From NCBI GenBank assembly GCA_017465155.1, contig JAFTWV010000025.1, positions 1-37,927 on the forward strand: 37,927 nt of DNA, in the 5' to 3' direction. A program made the position numbers and the translations under genes. The notes under the pieces were generated by a model. That model had not been told where the DNA came from and did no database searches. It saw only the letters and a program-made list of their open reading frames with translations. This document shows positions 1-7,257 of this stretch, piece after piece. Numbering within the stretch: the first letter of the stretch is position 1; every line of letters begins with the position of its first letter. Source of the stretch: Clostridia bacterium (GTDB lineage: Bacteria > Bacillota > Clostridia > Christensenellales > Aristaeellaceae).

Positions 1-23
1 CGGCCGTGAAAAATGTAAGGAAT

Positions 24-109
24 GGTTTCGGCTGATGCCGAAACCGCCCCGCCCGCGCGGCAAAGCCCCGCGATACGATTACAGTCAGAGGGCCTGCGGG
101 CCCTCCGAC
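24..109. other. Cluster of three GC-rich hairpins, unknown identity
   Basis: Three stem-loops follow one another: 24-32 pairs perfectly with 37-45 (loop TGAT), about 55-59 pairs with 66-71 around a CAAAG loop, and 88-94 pairs perfectly with 99-105 (loop TGCG), extended by 84-86 with 107-109. No reading frame across 1-187 resembles a known protein. One forward frame closes at a TGA at 33-35, so the tail of a truncated upstream gene cannot be excluded. The element could be the 3' part of a structured RNA, a 3' untranslated region or a dispersed palindromic repeat. I recognise no RNA family. Confidence 0.35.
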
Positions 110-140
110 ACCTCCCGTGAAGCTTTTTTTGACAGTCTGA

Positions 141-173
141 GAGCTGGCTTGCATTTGCGGAGCCAGCTCTTTT
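141..173 (+). terminator. Rho-independent terminator
   Basis: GAGCTGGCT at 141-149 pairs perfectly with AGCCAGCTC at 161-169, followed by TTTT. It would end a forward transcript entering from the left and faces the end of the reverse gene at 188. Read on the reverse strand it lacks a U-run, so it is at best a weak terminator for the reverse operon. Confidence 0.7.
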
Positions 174-187
174 CGTTGTCTGTGCGA

Positions 188-670
188 TTACCGGACAGTG
201 GTTTTGACGGTGAACGGCACGCCCCACATGTAGTAGGTCACGACGACCTCGCGGATGGAATGCATGTTCACGTCGGTGAGGAGGGTGGCGGTGGCATCAG
301 CAGTGCCGCGGGCAGGAAGCGCAGCGCTGACGGAAGAGCCAATTTGCAGCACGTCCCCGGCCATGGGGCTGATCTGCAGTTCTACCATGTCTGCAGGAAC
401 GTAACAGTCGTTACGCAGGCGGATGGTGTAGGTGAGAAACTGGTAGTCCTCTGCGTTGGTGAGTTCGCCCTGTGCGATGAAGGGGGTGCCGACCACTGCG
501 CCCAGACGCATCTGTGTGCGGAGCTGCTCAAACAACTCGGGCTGCGCAGATGCTTCCAGCGCAGTAACGCCGGTAGCTTCGACAACTACGTTAGCGGTCA
601 TATACAGCCAGCCGACGCCTGCCAGCGAAGCAATGAGGATCAGTACGGTCAGGATGGCAAAGAATTTCAT
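188..670 (-). CDS. Single-pass membrane-anchored protein, third gene of a ZorAB-like operon
   Basis: A 160-residue protein that I do not recognise. It begins MKFFAILTVLILIASLAG, an uncleaved signal anchor or membrane span at about residues 4-26. The rest is an extracytoplasmic domain rich in beta-prone stretches ending in VTVRs-like strands, with no cysteine pair or catalytic motif visible. The ATG at 670 is preferred over the TTG five codons upstream because AAAGGTGA sits at proper spacing before it. It lies 77 bases after the OmpA-type gene on the same strand, with a hairpin between them, and is the last gene of the operon. Its consistent topology with the channel proteins suggests it acts on the outer face of the same envelope complex; this is inference from position only. 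The only visible alternative is an unrelated secreted protein. Confidence 0.75.
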   Translation of the reverse strand: MKFFAILTVLILIASLAGVGWLYMTANVVVEATGVTALEASAQPELFEQLRTQMRLGAVVGTPFIAQGELTNAEDYQFLTYTIRLRNDCYVPADMVELQISPMAGDVLQIGSSVSAALPARGTADATATLLTDVNMHSIREVVVTYYMWGVPFTVKTTVR

Positions 671-693
671 AGCGTCACCTTTCAAACAAGTTG

Positions 694-729
694 GGAAAGG
701 GAGGGACTCCTGGCGGAATCCCTCCTTCC
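694..729 (-). other. Intercistronic hairpin
   Basis: Between the second and third genes of the reverse operon, 719-729 (TCCCTCCTTCC on the forward strand) pairs with 694-706 apart from a two-base bulge. The reverse-strand sequence after it is CAACTTGTTT, a poor U-run. It may lower expression of the last gene or protect the upstream message; it is not a convincing full terminator. Confidence 0.4.
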
Positions 730-747
730 TTGATATGCGGGTATGGG

Positions 748-1791
748 TTATTCGCCCTTCAGCAGACGATTCATTTCCTCAATCATTTCTGCATCCTTCA
801 GGCTGAATTTGAATTCCACGCGGCGGGAGGCGTCCTGATTGACAACGGTGGTACCGGGATAGTAAATCAAGTCGGATTCGCTGCGGCCTGTGGCGGTGAG
901 AATCTGCTCAAGCATCTTGCGCTTCTCGGAGCCTTCGGGATACATGCTCAGCACATACTCGGCTACCTCCAGCGCGCGGTTCTGAGACAGCTTGAGGTTG
1001 TTCAGGTAGGTACCCTGATCATCCGTGTGGCCCTCGATAATGATTTCGCCCAGATAATCGCTGTATTCCGGACGGAGCAGCACCTCGAGATACACGGGGA
1101 TGAAGCGGTTGAGCAGATACTGGCCGTCCGACATGATGTCGGAGGAGTTGGTCTTGAAGAGGACGGCGCTGTCCAGCACGATGTCACCCGTATTGGGATC
1201 GACGGCGGCGCTCAGGTTGGCGCGGGAGAGGGACGTGGACAGGTCGCTGATGATCTGCGTCCTCATGCCGACCATATCCTCAATTTTGTCGGTCTGGCTG
1301 TTGAGTGCCTGCTGCTTGGCATTGAGTGCTTCGATAGCGGCCTGCAGGGCGATCTCTTTGTTGGCGAGGTTGGTTGCCATGGTGCTCAGCTCGGTTTCCT
1401 TGTCGTCCAGTTTGCCCTGCAGGATGATCAGCTGATTCTTCTGGTTGGCAAGGCTGCTTTCAAGGGTGATCAGCTGCTGTTCCTTCTCTTCCAGCGTGGT
1501 CTGGATGACGATGATCTGCGCATTCTGATGATCCATGGTCACCTGCTGCGAGGCGATCTGCAGCGTCTGAGCGTCAAGCTGAGACTGCTGCACGCTGATG
1601 AGCGCCTTCTGCTCATCCAGCTCGGCGGTCTTGGTTTCCATCATCGTGAAATACTGGTACAGGATGACGCAGAGCATCAGCACGAACATCAGCAGAAGGG
1701 CACACATCAGGTCGGAGTAACTGATCCAGCTGGCGCCTGCGTTGCCGGCGCCTGTGCCGCTGCGGCTGTTATGGATGCGTTGGCGGGCCAT
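748..1791 (-). CDS. MotB/OmpA-type stator protein, ZorB-like
   Basis: A 347-residue envelope protein. The N-terminal part SWISYSDLMCALLLMFVLML holds one membrane span with an aspartate (residue 27) at its start, the position of the proton-binding Asp of MotB, ExbD/TolR and ZorB proteins. A coiled coil of about 140 residues with regular E/Q/L heptads follows, and then an OmpA-like peptidoglycan-binding domain (about 215-347) with EGHTDDQG near residue 255 and LSQNRA, whose Asp and Arg contact diaminopimelate in this family. The start at 1791 is chosen because AAGGAGG lies seven bases upstream; the ATG at 1797 sits too close to it. The gene begins two bases after the stop of the channel gene, so the pair is translationally linked. 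Classical ZorB is shorter, without so long a coiled coil. A flagellar role is unlikely since no flagellar gene is nearby. Confidence 0.85.
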   Translation of the reverse strand: MARQRIHNSRSGTGAGNAGASWISYSDLMCALLLMFVLMLCVILYQYFTMMETKTAELDEQKALISVQQSQLDAQTLQIASQQVTMDHQNAQIIVIQTTLEEKEQQLITLESSLANQKNQLIILQGKLDDKETELSTMATNLANKEIALQAAIEALNAKQQALNSQTDKIEDMVGMRTQIISDLSTSLSRANLSAAVDPNTGDIVLDSAVLFKTNSSDIMSDGQYLLNRFIPVYLEVLLRPEYSDYLGEIIIEGHTDDQGTYLNNLKLSQNRALEVAEYVLSMYPEGSEKRKMLEQILTATGRSESDLIYYPGTTVVNQDASRRVEFKFSLKDAEMIEEMNRLLKGE

Positions 1792-1793
1792 GA

Positions 1794-3320
1794 TCATTCC
1801 TCCTTGGCGGGGATGGACTGCTTCAGCTGGGTCAGCAGGCGCTGCAGCTCAGCGGTCTGCTCGGCAGTCGTGCCGCTGACGCCCGAGGCGGACAGGCTGT
1901 CGATTTTTTCTGTCAGAGCGGCGATGAGGGTCGTCATGTTCTGATCAAACATGCCCAGCGCCTGACTCAGGCCGCCGACCACATTCTGTACGAAGCTCTG
2001 GCAGCTTGCGGACAGCTCCTGACCGGCGCTGCTCATGGAGGCAGCCACCTGTGTGAGCTGCTGTCCGTTGGCAGCGGCAGACTGCTGCACGCCCGCGATG
2101 GACTTTTCGCTTTGGGCGGTGAACTGACGGATGCTGCCGAGGAGGACCTGATGGCTGTCGGTGACCTGCTGGAGCGCCTTGGACTGTGCGGCGTTCATCT
2201 GCTGCATCTTGTCCAGCAGGGAAGCGGTGGACTGCTCGAAGCGTTCGTCGCGGCGGCGGGCGTCGCCCAGCTCGCGCACATACTGTTCAAAATGGTTCAT
2301 CACGTCCGTTGATACAGTATGCAGCTGTTTCACATCCCCGACGATGGTGCCCGCAGCCTGCAGAGCCTGATTCAGGCGATCCACAGAAACCTGCTGGTTC
2401 TGGTTGATTTCTGTCATCGTGCGGCCCAGCTGGACGAACTGATCATTCAGAGACATGTTCATCTGCTGAACGAAGCTGGTGACGATGCGGCCTACGCCGT
2501 CCACCTGCGCGCGGGTTGCCCCGACGAGGAAATTGTCCATTGCCTGCGCAACGGGCTGCATCGCGCGGGACACAGAGGTTTCCATCGCTCCAGCAAGCTG
2601 GCCGGGAAGCACCTCTGTGAGGCTTGAGAGCATGTGATTGGAGTCCTGATTCTGGCAGATCAGCTGCACGTCATTATCCAGCGGACGGGACATTGCCAGC
2701 GAAGTGAAGCATTCAACGAAATCGTCGATCGCCCGGTAGCTTGAACCCTGCAGGGTACGGTTGAGCACGTTGAAGATGATTGAGCAGCTCACGCCTGCGA
2801 CTGAAGTGCCGAAGGCGAACTGCATGCCGGAGAGCAGAACCGGGATGCCCTCGATGATTTTCGTTGAGTCTGTAAAGTCGAGGCCGCCCAGACCGCGCAC
2901 CATGCCGATGAAGGTGCCCAGAATGCCAAGGCTTGTCAGCAGGCTGGGAATCAGTTCAGCCAGCTGAGCGTTGCCGGGGCCGTGGGTGACAGTATCGTCG
3001 TTGATGTACTCCTCCACGTTGCAGGGAAGGCCGCGGCGATCAAGCTGCTCGGCATTCTGAAGAAATCGCAGCCAGGAGCCTTTGAGACGGTTGCCCATGA
3101 AACGCTTTTCCTGCCACACGGGCGTACCCTGTCGGGTACCTGCGTCCTGCTGAAGACGGCGGATTGCCCGGCGCAGCGCGCGGGTGGTGCCCATCAGCGG
3201 AAGCAGGCACTTGAACAGACCGATGAGCATCATCATTGCCTCGGCCGCATAGATGAGGAAATCGACCAGATTGGGCAGCAGGTCATTGATCAGGGTGGTC
3301 ATATCGGTCATCGATGGCAT
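1794..3320 (-). CDS. MotA/TolQ/ExbB proton channel protein with long coiled-coil tail, ZorA-like
   Basis: A 508-residue inner membrane protein. Membrane spans are visible at about 17-44, 122-144 (LIPSLLTSLGILGTFIGMV) and 157-186; the latter two form the MotA/ExbB channel signature. A cytoplasmic loop of about 75 residues lies between spans one and two. From about 230 to the end there is an uninterrupted Gln/Ser/Ala-rich helical coiled-coil tail, which MotA and ExbB lack but ZorA of Zorya antiphage systems has, where the tail projects into the cytoplasm and signals to nuclease effectors. Start ATG at 3320 with AGGAGG seven bases upstream; a promoter is at 3397-3425. Together with the OmpA-type gene it should form an ion-driven 5:2 type motor anchored to peptidoglycan. 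Whether it serves defence is open: no ZorC, ZorD or ZorE gene is present. Confidence 0.85.
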   Translation of the reverse strand: MPSMTDMTTLINDLLPNLVDFLIYAAEAMMMLIGLFKCLLPLMGTTRALRRAIRRLQQDAGTRQGTPVWQEKRFMGNRLKGSWLRFLQNAEQLDRRGLPCNVEEYINDDTVTHGPGNAQLAELIPSLLTSLGILGTFIGMVRGLGGLDFTDSTKIIEGIPVLLSGMQFAFGTSVAGVSCSIIFNVLNRTLQGSSYRAIDDFVECFTSLAMSRPLDNDVQLICQNQDSNHMLSSLTEVLPGQLAGAMETSVSRAMQPVAQAMDNFLVGATRAQVDGVGRIVTSFVQQMNMSLNDQFVQLGRTMTEINQNQQVSVDRLNQALQAAGTIVGDVKQLHTVSTDVMNHFEQYVRELGDARRRDERFEQSTASLLDKMQQMNAAQSKALQQVTDSHQVLLGSIRQFTAQSEKSIAGVQQSAAANGQQLTQVAASMSSAGQELSASCQSFVQNVVGGLSQALGMFDQNMTTLIAALTEKIDSLSASGVSGTTAEQTAELQRLLTQLKQSIPAKEE

Positions 3321-3396
3321 AAGCGATCCTCCTGTACGGTAGCTTCTGTTATGATCATCCAGGCGTCAGGATGGGATTGTCATAAGTACACATTCT

Positions 3397-3425
3397 ATTT
3401 TACATGATTTTCTCCGTCTTGTAAA
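3397..3425 (-). promoter_or_regulatory. Sigma-A type promoter of the ZorAB-like operon
   Basis: On the reverse strand TTTACA (3420-3425) and TAAAAT (3397-3402) are separated by exactly 17 bases, each five of six to consensus. The predicted transcript would start near 3390 and give a leader of about 70 bases before the ATG at 3320. Confidence 0.65.
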
Positions 3426-3541
3426 TGTCGAATGTAAACAAACCCTTCAGGAGATTCAACGAATCCCATCGCATCTTTTGTCCCGGGAGGGTCATGATTT
3501 TCCGTGCTGTGCATAGAATGCTACTGCAAATGGGGGTTGTG

Positions 3542-3745
3542 ATGATGCGATGCAGGCAGGATAGGCGTCCCCAAAGACGATATCGGGGCTGTGACGACAG
3601 CGGCGGACGCATTCTTGGCAGCGTGATGATTGCTGCGGGCTTGCTGCTGCTGTTCCTGTGCATCCCTGGCTGGGCATGGGCGGCGCTGGCTGGAGCAGCA
3701 TTGGTGGCGCTGGGCTATTGGCTTATTCAATGCGGCAGGAGGTGA
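3542..3745 (+). CDS. Small two-span membrane protein upstream of spoVM
   Basis: A 67-residue protein with a basic, Arg/Cys-rich N-terminus (about 1-22) followed by two hydrophobic segments at about 24-42 and 45-62 separated by a Pro-Gly turn, ending QCGRR. The start at 3542 has GGGGG five bases upstream; the next codon is also ATG. Longer upstream reading in this frame lacks a ribosome binding site. Its last codons contain the AGGAGGTG ribosome binding site of the spoVM-like gene, so the two are translated together. I recognise no family; the Leu/Ile/Trp/Gly-rich hairpin is a common style of Clostridia small membrane protein. Context suggests a role in the mother cell or forespore membrane during sporulation, which is inference. 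Confidence 0.6.
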   Translation: MMRCRQDRRPQRRYRGCDDSGGRILGSVMIAAGLLLLFLCIPGWAWAALAGAALVALGYWLIQCGRR

Positions 3746-3750
3746 AGAAG

Positions 3751-3837
3751 ATGCGTGTGCGGATGGTATGCATCCGGCTGCCGAGGTTCCTCAGCGGCGT
3801 TGTCCGAATGATGACGGGCAGGGGAAAACGAACCTGA
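3751..3837 (+). CDS. spoVM: Stage V sporulation protein M (SpoVM)-like peptide
   Basis: A 28-residue peptide reading MRVRMVCIRLPRFLSGVV then RMMTGRGKRT. It aligns without gaps to Bacillus SpoVM over its core: hydrophobic-Ile-basic-Leu-Pro-basic-Phe-Leu-Gly/Ser-Gly-Val/Ile-Val-Arg, with a basic C-terminus. SpoVM is an amphipathic helix that recognises the positively curved outer forespore membrane and anchors the SpoIVA coat base; the proline kept here (residue 11) is needed in Bacillus for proper localisation. The ribosome binding site AGGAGGTG at 3737-3744 is near perfect and six bases from the ATG. A start at the internal ATG (3763) would lack it. The gene overlaps the regulatory end of the preceding small membrane protein gene and is followed by a terminator. 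It shows the host makes endospores or descends from a spore former. Confidence 0.8.
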   Translation: MRVRMVCIRLPRFLSGVVRMMTGRGKRT

Positions 3838-3841
3838 GCGG

Positions 3842-3880
3842 AAGGGCGCGCCTGTGCGGGTCTGCGCCCTTTTGTAATTT
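3842..3880 (+). terminator. Terminator after spoVM
   Basis: AAGGGCGC (3842-3849) pairs perfectly with GCGCCCTT (3864-3871), followed by a T-rich stretch TTTTGTAATTTT. Confidence 0.75.
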
Positions 3881-3912
3881 TGTCCTGATTCTGTCTTTTC
3901 ATTGCACTTCCG

Positions 3913-3941
3913 TTGACAGACGGGATGAACCGTGATAAGAT
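3913..3941 (+). promoter_or_regulatory. Promoter of the asd-dapA-dapB transcript
   Basis: TTGACA (3913-3918) is a perfect -35 box; TAAGAT (3936-3941) follows after 17 bases. Transcription would start near 3948, just upstream of the lysine riboswitch. Confidence 0.65.
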
Positions 3942-3964
3942 AGCCATGGTAACCCCAAACAGCA

Positions 3965-4180
3965 TAGATGTTGATGGAATCAGAGGTGCGCAGCGCCGGG
4001 TACCGCGGCGGAGGACAGGCTTCCGCAGATGCCGCGTGAAGGAGCGATGCGCCGAAAGGCAGGAGGGAAGCCGACACTCCTGTGCTTGGGTGCAGGCCGG
4101 ACAGGTCTGCAGCTGTCATCGGCCGGCAGGACGCCGGTCCGGCGGAGCGCTGGTTCATGGGCGGACAGGGCGATCAATGC
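3965..4180 (+). promoter_or_regulatory. Lysine riboswitch (L box)
   Basis: The leader of asd carries the ordered conserved blocks of the lysine riboswitch: AGAGGTGCG (3982-3990), GGAGCG...GCCGAA (4041-4056), CTGTCA (4113-4118) and GGAGCGCTGG (4144-4153), separated by paired arms. The closing P1 helix can form between TTGAT (3971-3975) and ATCAA (4173-4177). In this family lysine binding stabilises P1 and favours a downstream terminator. The genes that follow make DAP and lysine, which fits end-product control. Boundaries are approximate. Confidence 0.85.
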
Positions 4181-4181
4181 G

Positions 4182-4230
4182 CTGGGTCTGCCTGTTGAGC
4201 ACCGCAGGCTTCGCTTGGGGTGATTTTTAC
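4182..4230 (+). terminator. Riboswitch-controlled terminator (attenuator) before asd
   Basis: CACC(G)CAGGC starting at 4200 pairs with GC TTGGGGTG ending at 4222 with small bulges around a TTCG-type loop, followed by ATTTTTAC. It stands 54 bases before the asd start and directly after the lysine aptamer, where the expression platform is expected. The preceding GCGCTGG (4179-4185) repeats the end of the aptamer (4147-4153) and could take part in an alternative antiterminator. Confidence 0.6.
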
Positions 4231-4283
4231 TTTCAATGACATCTGGGCCATCAAGTGAATAAAGAATACGGAGGGTATGCAAA

Positions 4284-5366
4284 ATGGAGAAGTATCGCGT
4301 TGGTATTGTTGGCGCTACCGGCATGGTGGGCCAGCGTTTCATTTCCCTGCTGAAGGATCATCCCTGGTTTCAGGTGACCTGTGTGGCTGCGTCTGCCCGC
4401 AGCGCCGGAAAGACCTATCGTGAGGCTGTTGGCGATCGTTGGGCCTTTGACTGGGAGATCCCCGCTGATGTGGCGGAGCTGACCATTGTGGATGCTTCTG
4501 ACATTGACACTGTGGGCGAGCAGGTTGATTTCGTCTTCTGTGCGGTTGATATGAAGAAGGATGAAATCCGCGCCCTTGAGGAAGCCTATGCAAAGCATGA
4601 AATCCCCGTTGTGTCCAACAACAGCGCCTGCCGCGGCGTGGAGGATGTGCCCATGGTGGTGCCGGAGATCAATGCGGCGCACCTGGAGGTCATTGAGGCG
4701 CAGCGAAAGCGTCTGGGTACCAAGCGCGGATTCATCGCCGTCAAGCCTAACTGCTCCATCCAGTCCTATGTGCCTGCTCTGACGCCCCTGATGGACTTCG
4801 GCCCCGAGAAGGTCAGCGTGTGCACCTATCAGGCCATTTCCGGCGCGGGCAAGACCTTCAAGTCCTGGCCTGAAATGGTGGACAATGTGATCCCCTACAT
4901 CGGCGGCGAGGATGAAAAGAGCGAGAACGAGCCCCTGAAGCTGTGGGGTAAGGTACAGGACGGCAAGATTGTCAACGCGACGCTGCCGGTTATCAGTGCC
5001 CAGTGCCTGCGCGTTGCCTGCTCGGATGGTCATATGGCAGCCGTGTCCGTGTCCTTCAGGAACAAGCCCTCCATTGAGGAGATCAAGGAGCGCTGGGCAA
5101 ACTACGAGACCGAGGCGCAGCGTCTGGAGCTTCCCAGCGCGCCCAAGCCCTTCCTGCAGTACTTTGAGGATCCGACCCGTCCCCAGACTCGTCTGGACCG
5201 CGATTTCCAGAATGGTTTCGGCGTGTCTATCGGCCGTCTGCGTGAGGATAAGCTTTTCGATTATCGCTTTGTCTGCCTTTCTCACAACACGGTGCGCGGC
5301 GCGGCCGGCGGTGCAATGCTGACTGCCGAGCTCCTGTGCAAGAAGGGCTACATTACTAAGAAGTAA
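4284..5366 (+). CDS. asd: Aspartate-semialdehyde dehydrogenase
   Basis: Reduces aspartyl-4-phosphate with NADPH to aspartate semialdehyde, the branch point to DAP/lysine, threonine and methionine. The 360-residue protein begins with the dinucleotide-binding motif GIVGATGMVGQRF (about 7-19). The catalytic cysteine is Cys157 in KPNCSIQS, and the conserved SGAGK stretch follows. Its length and sequence style (RDFQNGFGVSIGRLRED) match the archaeal/fungal-type branch of the family rather than the shorter enterobacterial type. Start ATG at 4284 has GGAGG nine bases upstream. It is the first gene behind the lysine riboswitch, with dapA 30 bases downstream. Confidence 0.96.
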   Translation: MEKYRVGIVGATGMVGQRFISLLKDHPWFQVTCVAASARSAGKTYREAVGDRWAFDWEIPADVAELTIVDASDIDTVGEQVDFVFCAVDMKKDEIRALEEAYAKHEIPVVSNNSACRGVEDVPMVVPEINAAHLEVIEAQRKRLGTKRGFIAVKPNCSIQSYVPALTPLMDFGPEKVSVCTYQAISGAGKTFKSWPEMVDNVIPYIGGEDEKSENEPLKLWGKVQDGKIVNATLPVISAQCLRVACSDGHMAAVSVSFRNKPSIEEIKERWANYETEAQRLELPSAPKPFLQYFEDPTRPQTRLDRDFQNGFGVSIGRLREDKLFDYRFVCLSHNTVRGAAGGAMLTAELLCKKGYITKK

Positions 5367-5396
5367 CAACCAACCTGTCAAGGAGGTCACGAAGAT

Positions 5397-6281
5397 ATGA
5401 AGCCTTTGTTCACTGGTACCGGTACGGCGATCGTTACACCGTTCCGTAATGACGAGATCGACTGGGAGGCCTTTGAAGCGCTGATTGAGGAACAGCTTGC
5501 AAACGGCGTGAGTTGCCTCGTGGCAGCAGGCACCACGGGCGAGCCCTCCACCATGACCTGGAAGGAGCACCTGCAGGTGATCCGCTTCGTGACCGACAAG
5601 GCGAAGGGACGCGCATGCGTCATTGCCGGCACGGGCAGCAACTGCACCAAGGAGGTCATTGAGGCTGCCAAGGAGGTCAAGGACTGGGGCGCCGATGCGC
5701 AGCTGTGCGTTACGCCTTATTACAACAAGACTACGCAGGATGGCCTTGTGGCGCATTACAATGCCATCGCGGACAGCGACACCCTGCCTGTGGTCGTATA
5801 TAACGTGCCGGGCCGTACGGGCATGAACATCACGCCCGGCGCTCTCAAGCGCATCACTGCCCATGAGAACGTTGTGGCGGTGAAGGAGGCCAATCCTGAC
5901 TTTGTGGAAGCAATGGAAAAGATCCGCCTCTGCGGCGATCAGGTGACCTTCTATTCCGGCATGGATGAGCTGATCATCCCGCTGATGAACATTGGCTTCA
6001 AGGGCGTGATTTCCGTTGTGTCCAATGTCATGCCCAAGGAAACCAGCGAGATGACCCGGCTGGCGCTGGAGGGCAAGTGGGCGGAGGCGAATGCCTTGCA
6101 GCTCAAGTATCTGCCCTTTATCCAGTCCCTGTTCTATGAGACCAATCCTACCCCCGCCAAGGCGGCGCTGTCCCTGATGGGCAAGATGTCCGATGAGGTG
6201 CGTCTGCCGCTGGTGCCCATGTCTGCGCCCAACCGCGCGAAGATGGTTGCGCTGATGCAGGAGCTGGGGCTGATCAAGTAA
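5397..6281 (+). CDS. dapA: 4-hydroxy-tetrahydrodipicolinate synthase
   Basis: Condenses pyruvate with aspartate semialdehyde to hydroxy-tetrahydrodipicolinate, the first committed step to DAP and lysine. The 294-residue TIM barrel shows GTTGEPST at 45-52, the proton-relay tyrosine Tyr135 in VYNVPGRTG, and the Schiff-base lysine Lys163 in AVKEANPD. Length is typical. Start ATG at 5397 with AAGGAGGTC upstream. It follows asd by 30 bases and so shares the riboswitch-controlled message; in spore formers the product also supplies dipicolinate. Confidence 0.97.
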   Translation: MKPLFTGTGTAIVTPFRNDEIDWEAFEALIEEQLANGVSCLVAAGTTGEPSTMTWKEHLQVIRFVTDKAKGRACVIAGTGSNCTKEVIEAAKEVKDWGADAQLCVTPYYNKTTQDGLVAHYNAIADSDTLPVVVYNVPGRTGMNITPGALKRITAHENVVAVKEANPDFVEAMEKIRLCGDQVTFYSGMDELIIPLMNIGFKGVISVVSNVMPKETSEMTRLALEGKWAEANALQLKYLPFIQSLFYETNPTPAKAALSLMGKMSDEVRLPLVPMSAPNRAKMVALMQELGLIK

Positions 6282-6318
6282 GCCGGCATCTCACACAATT
6301 GACCATGATGATCCGAAC

Positions 6319-6359
6319 ACTCAGCTCCAATGCGCCTGCATCGGGGCTGAGTGGTTTTC
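6319..6359 (+). other. Intercistronic hairpin between dapA and dapB
   Basis: ACTCAGC (6319-6325) pairs with GCTGAGT (6346-6352), followed by GGTTTTCA. The U-run is short, so this may be a partial terminator that reduces dapB relative to asd-dapA, or a stabilising hairpin. No separate promoter for dapB is evident in the 157-base gap. Confidence 0.45.
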
Positions 6360-6438
6360 AAATCCGGGGCTTTGAACCTGCCGGAGAGCACGCCGACAGG
6401 GCATGAGTTCCCGATGACCCGTGAAAAGGAGCAATACA

Positions 6439-7185
6439 ATGAACATTCTGATTTCCGGCGCGCTGGGCTACATGGGCCGTGAGGTGGCCCGTCAGGCGGA
6501 GACAAACGGCATTGAGGTTGCCTGCGGTGTGGATATCCGTACCGGTGCGGCTGATTTCCCCATGTATACGACCTATGAGGAGTGTCCGAAGGTGGATGTG
6601 ATCGTCGACTTCTCCACCTGGAAGCCCGGCGCGGATCTGCTGACCTATGCGGTCAAGCATCACGTCCCTGCGGTTATTGCGACAACAGGTCTCACGGAGG
6701 AACAGCTGTCTGCCATCGACGAAGCAGCGAAAGTCATTCCGATCTTCCGCAGCGGCAACATGAGTCTTGGCATTGCGCTGCTGCGTGCGTTGGCAAAGAA
6801 GGCGGCTTCTGTGCTGGGCGAGAGCTTCGATATCGAAATCGTCGAGGCGCATCACAACCGCAAGGCCGATGCTCCCAGCGGAACGGCGCTGATGCTGGTG
6901 GACGCTGTAAAGGAGGGCTGTGCAGAGGAACGTCAGGCTGTGTATGGCCGTCATGGCCGCGATGCCAAGCGCCAGAAGCAGGAGATCGGCGTACATGCTC
7001 TGCGCGGCGGTACGGTGACGGGAGAGCATGAGGTGTGCTTCTTTGGCACGTCCGAGCGCATCAAACTCAGCCACAGCGCCGAGAACCGCAGTGTGTTTGC
7101 AGCGGGTGCGCTCCGGGCGGCTGAGTTCCTTGTTGGCAAAGAGCCCGGCATTTATACCATGGATGACATCGTCGGGAAGCTGTAA
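6439..7185 (+). CDS. dapB: 4-hydroxy-tetrahydrodipicolinate reductase
   Basis: Reduces the DapA product to tetrahydrodipicolinate using NAD(P)H. The 248-residue protein has the N-terminal nucleotide-binding motif ISGALGYMGREV (about 4-15) and the family signature EAHHNRKADAPSGTA, with catalytic His138/His139 and the lysine of RKAD. The ATG at 6439 is preferred over the in-frame GTG at 6421 because AAAGGAG lies between them at correct spacing. It is the last gene of the lysine/DAP operon and ends 13 bases before a clear terminator. The later DAP enzymes are not in the window. Confidence 0.96.
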   Translation: MNILISGALGYMGREVARQAETNGIEVACGVDIRTGAADFPMYTTYEECPKVDVIVDFSTWKPGADLLTYAVKHHVPAVIATTGLTEEQLSAIDEAAKVIPIFRSGNMSLGIALLRALAKKAASVLGESFDIEIVEAHHNRKADAPSGTALMLVDAVKEGCAEERQAVYGRHGRDAKRQKQEIGVHALRGGTVTGEHEVCFFGTSERIKLSHSAENRSVFAAGALRAAEFLVGKEPGIYTMDDIVGKL

Positions 7186-7198
7186 TATCATCTTTTGA

Positions 7199-7225
7199 GG
7201 CAGGCGAATGAAACGCCTGCCTTTT
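7199..7225 (+). terminator. Terminator of asd-dapA-dapB
   Basis: GGCAGGCG (7199-7206) pairs perfectly with CGCCTGCC (7214-7221) around AATGAAA, followed by TTTT. Confidence 0.85.
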
Positions 7226-7257
7226 CATGTGCGGAGATGCTGCAAGTTCATATTCAG

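Noticed and set aside
188-3320. Complete Zorya type I or II defence system
   Set aside because: Only ZorA/ZorB-like genes are present. No helicase/nuclease ZorD, ZorC or HNH ZorE gene lies beside them, so the name Zorya is not applied.
4251-5864. 537-codon open frame on the reverse strand
   Set aside because: It is antisense to asd and dapA, with no motif or ribosome site of its own.
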